Shown: positions 57,129 through 64,000 of the stretch, one piece after another | How positions within the stretch are numbered: position 1 is the stretch's first letter | How the letters are laid out: every line of letters starts with the position of its first letter | NCBI RefSeq assembly: GCF_012489685.1 | Contig: NC_080043.1 | Coordinates: 40,687,127 to 40,751,126 of the forward strand | DNA length: 64,000 nucleotides | Source: Lotus japonicus | Lineage: Eukaryota; Streptophyta; Magnoliopsida; Fabales; Fabaceae | Reading direction: 5' to 3' | Program-made: the position numbers and the translations under genes | Notes under the pieces: model-generated | Told to the model about the DNA's origin: nothing | What the model saw: the letters and a program-made list of their open reading frames with translations, nothing else | Databases searched by the model: none

Positions 57129-57611
57129 ATGAGTATGGGGGATTGGTTTACCATGGTCAGCCCGTCAGGGGGGACCAGGTACGAGATGCTTGACCAAGAC
57201 GACCCAGGTGCATGGGTGGTCGATCCCGAGGGCCACCGTGCGACCTACACCGGTCGGATCATGGAGGACCGTGTCGATCGATTCGGACGCCTGACGGAGG
57301 GAGTGATGAGGAGGCACATAGTGAGCTTCAACCTGCCTCCAGGAGTACACTGTGGACCCGGCTTGGGAGTACCTCCACCGCCACCATCTCCTTCAGATGA
57401 TGAGGACCCTTCTGAGGAGTTGCCAGTAGGTGGGGCTTCGACGGAGTCTAGTCCGTCTACTGCTGCTGCTGTCGTTGCGGATCTCGTTCCGGGCCCCGAG
57501 CCCGAGAGTCCAGTGCGGGAGCGCATTGGGGTGGACAGAGAGGGCAGTGTTGAGTACGTCGACCTAGTCGTCCTGGATGCAGTTTCGGATGACGACCGCG
57601 CTAGCATGTAG
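57129..57611 (+). CDS. T5 LTR-encoded ORF, 160 aa, unknown function (copy 1)
   Basis: ATG follows ACGCCATTTGTCAG, an acceptor-like site, and the frame ends TAG at 57609-57611. It reads MSMGDWFTMVSPSGG, then AWVVDPEGHR, GRIMEDRVDR and SFNLPPGVHCGPG, a proline run, SDDEDPSEE, and a tail with VDLVVLDAVSDDDR. It matches the T3 LTR ORF end to end; substitutions are frequent but the frame is kept and the DWFTMV, PSGG, GRIMEDRVDR and PPGVHCGPG segments are unchanged. Sense strand of the LTR, about 450 bp before the LTR end. It could be a retroelement accessory factor. No known family recognised. Confidence 0.68.
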   Translation: MSMGDWFTMVSPSGGTRYEMLDQDDPGAWVVDPEGHRATYTGRIMEDRVDRFGRLTEGVMRRHIVSFNLPPGVHCGPGLGVPPPPPSPSDDEDPSEELPVGGASTESSPSTAAAVVADLVPGPEPESPVRERIGVDREGSVEYVDLVVLDAVSDDDRASM

Positions 57612-60208
57612 GATCGAGTGCTAGTGTGGGCTCCTCGGGTAGGGATAGTGTAGGAGTTGTGTCGATGCTCTGACCGTCATGCTTCCGTTTTGGGGACAGG
57701 GTAGTTTTCCTACCGGTAGCTTTTGTGTGGTTTCCTATGGAGATCGCAGAGAGCTGGTTGGATTTAGGGGGGTCTTTTCTTAGGCCGCTGGGCCAACTTG
57801 CTCTCAGTTTTTGTAGGTTAGTGTTGCGGACACAGCATCTTTATTTTGGACTGTACATATTGCCTTCGGGCGTTACTCTTTTCTGTCACCCGACACGAGG
57901 CATGTATATATAGTTGTATAGTAGTTCCTTTTATCTTTTGTTGGGGAGTCTTATTGCTTTCTGTCTTTAGTTATGTTGTCGAAAAAAAAATAATTCACGT
58001 TTTTCCGCTTAAAGTATTTTCTTTTGGTTACTAAAGTGACGCCACCGGAATAAAGAGGTTCAGGAAAAGTCCAAGAATGTATCGAAAAACCGAAAGAGTT
58101 ATAGCACAACTAACATACGCTTAATCCTAGGTCAAAGGTATTAGTGAATAGTTAATTTACGTTTTAGGACACGATGGAAACTAATTCCAAAAATCCTCAG
58201 AGAAATGTTAGAACTTCTCTTTTCCGTCCTTAAACAACCATTTCGATGCAAAATCCTGGAAAGTACGAACGTCAAATTTCAATTCTCGGAAGTTTGCCGA
58301 AACGGAATCCCTGATAGTTCGAAAAACCTAAGATCGACAGACGATGAAGACTTTTTCTATCCGGAAACTCAAAAGAAGATTCCACCCGCGTTCTCCTACT
58401 TCTCTCATCATTCCTAATCTTTCTTCAGAAGGAAGTTTTCTCATCCGACGATCACTGCAAAAAGTAGTTTTTCGGGATAAACCGACTTACACCGACCTAT
58501 GCCGATTTTGGATCTTTTGGTTTAATTCCAAGAATTCTATTTTGAGTTCTGGAATTCTGTCGCCAGAACCTATCTTAGAATGCGCAGAGGAACGCGCAGG
58601 AAAAATCGGAATCGCAAAAAATCATTTTTCCGTTTTTTCCAAAACCTATAAATAGTTGAAAAATTAGATTTTTTTTTCACAAAACCCATTTTCCCCACCC
58701 CTCCAAAACCGCGAGTTCCTAGAGAGAGAGAGAGATCCGGATCTTCGTCGTTTCTTGCCCGTTTGCTTCACCGTTCGTCACTAATCGAAGACCTCGAGGT
58801 AGGTAATCTATACTCTCCTTCGAATCGTCGTTTCTGTCCATTTCTCCTGCGACTTTCTGAGTTCAAAATTTTGAGGTTTTTGAAAAACTGTTCAAATCAG
58901 TTGATTTCAGCGTCTAAACTTCTTCCCTGCATGCTCCTGAGCGTGTTCTGCGGATTAGATTTTGTCAAATGTCGACGAAATGCCGCCGGGATCAATTTCT
59001 ACCCTAAATACCCATTTTTCGCCAAAGTCGCAACCTTTACGCTCTAATCTATCGACTTGGCTTAGTGCTAGTAGGATTTGTCGTCATAAACGTCGTTGTG
59101 GACGTCCCCATCCAATTTGTTTTTCAAAAATCCAATTTTGAAATTCTGAGCTAAAAATAATGACCAAACTACCCCTATATCAGTTTTCGATCCGAAAATT
59201 TTTCCGAGCCTAGAACCGTCTTAGTTACGGCTTATGTTAACCTAGGAACCGAGTTTGATCGAAGAAAAATCGACCCTCCCAATTAAGGAAAGTGGCCGAG
59301 AGCTATATCAAGGGGGGAGGAGAATCCGATTTTTCGAAAACTTGTCTTAACGCGTTAGATTGTCGTACCACGGAGGTAGTAGTGTACTGTGTAACCCTAG
59401 AGCTCTTTGATTGCTGAGTTTCTGACTCTTGGTGTTGATTTCTGTGATTTTTGCTTAAGGTTCGTTTGAGGAGATTCCAAGAAACCAAGGAGAAGAGCTT
59501 GAAGAACATTTGGAGGAGGAAGCTGGAAGACCCACCGGTGAGGGCTACTCTCTGAATTACTAGATAATGCTTTAGGTGTCGATGAAATTCGACTTGATTT
59601 ATGTGTTATGCACCTAATTGCTAAATGTCTGAAATGATTTCTGAGGCTTCGGCCGAACTTGTTGAGTACTTGATGCCATGATATTGTGTGCTAAATGATT
59701 CACATGCTATGTGCTACATGGTTAACTTAGGATGTGTTGGAATATGCTGTCTATGTCTTTTGGTTGAGCTGTTTCAATGATGCTATTCCACTTGTACCTG
59801 AGATTCTGAAAAAGTGAGGATTACGGGCAGGTCATGCCGAATTTTTATGAGATTTTGAGAGAGTTTTAAAAGGACGAACGGAGTTCGGACCTTGTCATGC
59901 TCCAATGGATCGAGACCTTCTCAGGGAATTACTTGGGTTTATGGGAACTTTGAACTCATAGGGAATACGATAAGACTAAAAAGAGCTATTTTTATAAAGA
60001 AATTCATAAGATATTAAACAACCTCTAAACCTTTAAATAAAGATAACAATCTCGGATGCAAGCTTTGGATTGAAGTTTAGTTTTGGAAAATGAGAAGTGT
60101 CGTCGGATCCAAGTGTTGGGAAGATTTCGAGTTTTGGGTATGTTGATACTCATTCGCTCTGGGAGCAGTTTGTTTAGCCATCCAAGGGATGAGCCGAGAA
60201 GCTTCACG

Positions 60209-60453
60209 GAGGTGTGAGACCTTGTGAATGCGTGATACTCCACTGAGGCGTGAGACCTTGTGGAAAGCATGGATCTTCACTGAGGCGTGAGACCTCGTGA
60301 ACAGCATGAAACTTCATTGAAGCGTGAGACTTCGTGCAAGTGTGTAAATTCACTGAGGCGTGAGACCTTGTGAAAGCATAAAACTTCACTGAAGCGTGAG
60401 ACTTTGTGAATGTGTGAGACTCCACAGAAGCGTGAGACTTTGTGAGAGCATTG
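60209..60453 (+). repeat. Minisatellite in the T5 LTR (copy 2)
   Basis: Second copy of the 35-42 bp GTGAGAC repeat array, displaced by 4033 bp. I saw no unit-number change between copies, which supports a very recent duplication. Confidence 0.75.
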
Positions 60454-61161
60454 ATGACTCGAAGAGTTGTCGTGAGTGGCTGCACTCTTTTGTTTATGAT
60501 TAATTGTATTTTGTCGCAGAATCGACATTTACCTTAGGGTATTCTTTTAGAGACTTTAAGTTAATCTAGAACACGTGGCGACGTGTCGGGTGAGGTCGGA
60601 GACGTTGTTTGGCTAATCACTTGCATTCATGCACTCATTTTGAGGTTAATACACGGCGTGATACCGGACCTCGGTGGATTCCAAAATGGTCATAAGACCC
60701 GGATTTCCATATTTAGGACACTACGGTGGTCCTCAGTAGCAGACGGAATGGCAGACCTACGGGTTCACTGCTGATCTGACTACTTTTGTGTGGTGTAAGA
60801 GACACGCGAGCAGGAAGGTACCCACCGTGGCTGGTGTTAGGGCCGTCTCGTTGATGTCCATCCTTCTTCCGGAATGCATTTTGTTACCCAGCATTGCATT
60901 TCATGCAACATACATGCTAACTTAGTTGCTGAGTGTGATTGGTAACTGTTTATCCTATTTTTGAGGCATGCTACTTGTTTTTATGGCTCTTTATATTTAT
61001 TGTGATACATGCAACCCTAGGAAGCTATCCCAAAACTTATAAGCCTGAGAGGCTAGTATTTATTATCCTATAATTATATCTGGCTTTATTAATTATATAA
61101 TTCTTTGGAGTTGACCCTCGCGTCTGCTGTGTGTGTTTGGGCGGACTACGCCATTTGTCAG

Positions 61162-61644
61162 ATGAGTATGGGGGATTGGTTTACCATGGTCAGCCCGTCA
61201 GGGGGGACCAGGTACGAGATGCTTGACCAAGACGACCCAGGTGCATGGGTGGTCGATCCCGAGGGCCACCGTGCGACCTACACCGGTCGGATCATGGAGG
61301 ACCGTGTCGATCGATTCGGACGCCTGACGGAGGGAGTGATGAGGAGGCACATAGTGAGCTTCAACCTGCCTCCAGGAGTACACTGTGGACCCGGCTTGGG
61401 AGTACCTCCACCGCCACCATCTCCTTCAGATGATGAGGACCCTTCTGAGGAGTTGCCAGTAGGTGGGGCTTCGACGGAGTCTAGTCCGTCTACTGCTGCT
61501 GCTGTCGTTGCGGATCTCGTTCCGGGCCCCGAGCCCGAGAGTCCAGTGCGGGAGCGCATTGGGGTGGACAGAGAGGGCAGTGTTGAGTACGTCGACCTAG
61601 TCGTCCTGGATGCAGTTTCGGATGACGACCGCGCTAGCATGTAG
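61162..61644 (+). CDS. T5 LTR-encoded ORF, 160 aa (copy 2)
   Basis: Identical in protein sequence to the 57129-57611 ORF as far as I can see, because both lie in the 4033-bp tandem duplication. This copy is the one adjacent to the primer site and gag, so it would be the nearer upstream frame on a genomic transcript. Confidence 0.68.
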   Translation: MSMGDWFTMVSPSGGTRYEMLDQDDPGAWVVDPEGHRATYTGRIMEDRVDRFGRLTEGVMRRHIVSFNLPPGVHCGPGLGVPPPPPSPSDDEDPSEELPVGGASTESSPSTAAAVVADLVPGPEPESPVRERIGVDREGSVEYVDLVVLDAVSDDDRASM

Positions 61645-62100
61645 GATCGAGTGCTAGTGTGGGCTCCTCGGGTAGGGATAGTGTAGGAGTTGTGTCGATG
61701 CTCTGACCGTCATGCTTCCGTTTTGGGGACAGGGTAGTTTTCCTACCGGTAGCTTTTGTGTGGTTTCCTATGGAGATCGCAGAGAGCTGGTTGGATTTAG
61801 GGGGGTCTTTTCTTAGGCCGCTGGGCCAACTTGCTCTCAGTTTTTGTAGGTTAGTGTTGCGGACACAGCATCTTTATTTTGGACTGTACATATTGCCTTC
61901 GGGCGTTACTCTTTTCTGTCACCCGACACGAGGCATGTATATATAGTTGTATAGTAGTTCCTTTTATCTTTTGTTGGGGAGTCTTATTGCTTTCTGTCTT
62001 TAGTTATGTTGTCGAAAAAAAAATAATTCACGTTTTTCCGCTTAAAGTATTTTCTTTTGGTTACTAAAGTGACGCCACCGGAATCGGGGTGTTACATTTG

Positions 62101-62112
62101 TGGTATCAGAGC
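62101..62112 (+). other. T5 primer binding site (initiator Met-tRNA)
   Basis: TGGTATCAGAGC four bases after the LTR end, followed by TTAGTCGAG. Same primer class as T1 and T2. Confidence 0.88.
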
Positions 62113-62309
62113 TTAGTCGAGTCTTTCGGGAGTCTTTGGGGAATAGGTCTTCTGTGCTAGGTTGTGTGACTCTGCAAAGAGTAAAAATTGATTGTCTGCC
62201 AAGCGATTTTTCGCTTAGAATTGTTTGAAGTTATTGCTTAATCATATTGTATAGTTATTTTGGATGCTATCTTATGATGAGCACTAACTGTTTGTTAATT
62301 TAGCAGAAC

Positions 62310-64000
62310 ATGGTGAACGCTAACCAACTAGCTGAGATGATGGCCACTATGGCCCAAGCTGTGACTGCACAGGCAAACGATAATGCTATGAGGCGTGCTG
62401 CTGAGGAGGCACGTGATCAGCACCAACGCCAGAGGGAAGTGACAATGGATCAGAACAGAGGCCTGAATGATTTTAGGAGACAGGATCCACCTAAGTTCTC
62501 GGGGGGTACGGACCCGGACAAAGCGGATCTCTGGATCCAGGAGATTGAAAAGATCTTCGGTGTATTGCAGACTGCTGAGGGGGCCAAGGTGGGAATGGCA
62601 ACCTTTCTACTGTTGGGTGATGCTGAGTACTGGTGGAGAGGCGCCAGAGGAATGATGGAAGCAAACAACCTGGAAGTGAACTGGACTTCGTTTCGTGCTG
62701 CTTTTCTGGAAAAGTATTTTCCAGATAGTGCGCGGGACGAGCGTGAGTCGCAATTCCTGACACTTCGTCAGGGTAGCATGTCCATTCCGGAATATGCTGC
62801 CAAGCTGGAATCGTTGGCCAAGCACTTTCGATTCTTCCGCAATGGGGTCGATGAACCCTACATGTGCAAGCGCTTTGTGAATGGGCTGAGGCCCGATATT
62901 GAAGACTCGGTGAAACCGTTGGGGATCACTCGTTTTCAGACTTTGGTTGAGAAAGCCACTGAGGTGGAGATAATGAAGAACAGGAGACTGAACCGTGTTG
63001 GGACAGGAGGGCCGATGAGGTCGGGCTCTCAAAATTTTCAAGGCAGAGGGAGATTTCAGAGTAGGAAGCCGTATCAACGTCCTGCAGGTAGAGGAATTGC
63101 TTCAGGATCTTATAGGCCCATGGTGGGTACTGCTGGAGGTTCTGGAGGTCAGACTGTGAACAGGGAGATGACCTGTTACAGATGTGGGCAGCCTGGGCAC
63201 TATGCCAATGCTTGTACTGACATGAGGCCCAAATGCTTTAACTGTAACAAGTTGGGGCATACTGCTGCTCAATGCAGAGCACCCAAGACAGAACCAGCTG
63301 TTAACACTGCTCGTGGGAAGCGTCCTGCTGCCAAGGCAAGAGTCTACACCATGGATGGTGAAGAAGCTGAAGGGGTTGATGGTCTGATCAGGGGAGATTG
63401 CGAGATTGACGGTAATCTCCTAACTGTACTTTTTGATTCCGGAGCAACGCACTCTTTTATCTCTAGGGAATGTGCTACTAGATTAAAACTTCCCGTTACT
63501 GCTTTGAGTTTCGATCTTATAGTTACCACACCTGCCAAAACTCTGCTTGCCAATACTGCATGCATGTATTGCCCAGTAACCTATAGGGATAAAGTTTACC
63601 ATGCTAACCTAGTGTGCCTAACTCTCAAGAACCTAGATGTTATCCTAGGGATGGACTGGTTGTCTCACTACCATTGTCTTCTGGACTGTAGCCGAAAGAG
63701 AGTGGTATTTCCTGACTCGGACCTTTCCGAGTATCTATCCGCCAATCATATTAATGTCTCTCTGAATGAAGGATCTCAAGAGTATTCAGTTTTGTTGAGC
63801 TTGGAGAGTAAAGGAAATTCGGAAGTGAGTAATATTCCAGTTGTGAGGGACTTCGCGGATGTTTTTCCTGTCGATGTACCTGGTTTGCCGCCTGTACGCG
63901 ACATTGAGTTTGCTATTGACATTGTACCGGGAACAGGACCGATTTCGATTGCACCATATCGGATGGCACCTGCGGAATTGGTGGAGTTGAAGTCTCAACT
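62310..64000 (+). CDS. T5 gag-pol polyprotein, open to the window edge (partial)
   Basis: The frame from ATG 62310 has no stop through 64000 (563 codons). Domains in order: capsid with AEYWWRG, FLEKYFP and FVNGLRPDIEDSV; two CCHC knuckles at about 289-322 (CYRCGQPGHYANAC and [14 protein letters not shown]); aspartic protease [10 protein letters not shown] at about 375 with the later GMDWLS segment; then the start of reverse transcriptase ([16 protein letters not shown]). It has CAG where T2 has the amber stop. The ATG follows TTTAGCAG, an acceptor-like site. Of the Ty3 elements here it is the only one whose visible coding region is undamaged, so it is the best candidate for an autonomous copy. 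Pol is not fully visible. Confidence 0.88.
   Translation, partial: MVNANQLAEMMATMAQAVTAQANDNAMRRAAEEARDQHQRQREVTMDQNRGLNDFRRQDPPKFSGGTDPDKADLWIQEIEKIFGVLQTAEGAKVGMATFLLLGDAEYWWRGARGMMEANNLEVNWTSFRAAFLEKYFPDSARDERESQFLTLRQGSMSIPEYAAKLESLAKHFRFFRNGVDEPYMCKRFVNGLRPDIEDSVKPLGITRFQTLVEKATEVEIMKNRRLNRVGTGGPMRSGSQNFQGRGRFQSRKPYQRPAGRGIASGSYRPMVGTAGGSGGQTVNREMTCYRCGQPGHYANACTDMRPKCFNCNKLGHTAAQCRAPKTEPAVNTARGKRPAAKARVYTMDGEEAEGVDGLIRGDCEIDGNLLTVLFDSGATHSFISRECATRLKLPVTALSFDLIVTTPAKTLLANTACMYCPVTYRDKVYHANLVCLTLKNLDVILGMDWLSHYHCLLDCSRKRVVFPDSDLSEYLSANHINVSLNEGSQEYSVLLSLESKGNSEVSNIPVVRDFADVFPVDVPGLPPVRDIEFAIDIVPGTGPISIAPYRMAPAELVELKSQ

Larger units (their letters stand above)
53942..62096 (+). repeat. 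T5 5' LTR with internal tandem duplication (8155 bp)
   Basis: The unit 54019-58051 is repeated as 58052-62084 with a period of exactly 4033 bp. Copy 1 lacks only the last 12 bases of the LTR and copy 2 lacks the first 77, so the ancestral LTR was 4122 bp. I noticed one substitution between copies (GGGCTC near 55366 versus GAGCTC near 59399). The junction at 58051/58052 shows no clear microhomology. Confidence 0.88.
53942..64000 (+). mobile_element. T5: Ty3 chromovirus with duplicated 5' LTR, runs off the edge
   Basis: Begins TGTAAGGCCC inside the hAT-4 relic, preceded by GATGA as the presumed target site. The first LTR end CGGGGTGTTACA is reached only at 62096, because a 4033-bp block is repeated in tandem. 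A primer site and an open gag-pol follow. The 3' LTR and second TSD lie outside the window, so the TSD is unchecked. Confidence 0.85.

Noticed and set aside
57245..57607. Antisense ORF opposite the LTR ORF (also 32946-33224 and 61278-61640)
   Set aside because: Shadow of the GC-rich sense ORF; low-complexity Ser/Gly composition.

Overview
This is a plant nuclear window with no prokaryotic or organellar features. It looks like a eudicot, probably a legume: introns with canonical GT/AG ends, AT-rich intergenic DNA, legume-type MITEs, a TBL gene, and chromovirus LTR retrotransposons primed by initiator Met-tRNA. The legume assignment is inference from repeat style, not proof.

Layout. (1) 1-6.7 kb is a gene-bearing segment with one apparently intact host gene, a five-exon TBL/PMR5 (DUF231) gene on the minus strand (2065-5727, 361 aa), plus two MITEs. 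(2) 6.7-20.8 kb is a Russian doll. A mariner-like MITE fragment is split by a complete hAT transposon (6760-20706, 8-bp TSD ATCATATT), and the hAT is split by a gag-only Ty3 element, T1 (11135-20128, TSD GAAGG). (3) 20.8-29.4 kb holds a decayed RICESLEEPER-type hAT gene, an internally deleted ZMYM1/DUF4371-type hAT (25515-27675, TSD GTGTGCAA), a broken RPA70-like OB-fold gene and hAT-like termini. (4) 29.5-51.4 kb is a three-level nest. A reverse-strand LTR element T4 (TSD CCATA) contains a solo LTR T3 (TSD GTATG), which contains a full-length chromovirus T2 (33314-45597, TSD GTTTT, LTRs about 3.8 kb). (5) 51.4-64 kb has another RICESLEEPER-type hAT gene cut by a fifth Ty3 element, T5. Its LTR carries a 4,033-bp tandem duplication, and its gag-pol stays open to the window edge.

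Most interesting signal. The roughly 4-kb LTRs are not just regulatory. T3 and T5 carry an open reading frame of about 160 codons near the 3' end of the LTR. The divergent reverse-strand family T4 carries a plausible homologue at the same place. Each begins with ATG directly after a splice-acceptor-like CAG. The same ORF is internally deleted in T1, T2 and one T4 LTR. Upstream, every sufficiently complete TGTAAGGCCC LTR has a leader exon and a mini-exon of exactly 78 bp with canonical splice borders, and gag ATG is also preceded by an acceptor-like AG. Together these suggest a spliced leader feeding either an LTR-encoded accessory protein of unknown function or Gag. This model comes from sequence reading only and needs RNA and comparative data.
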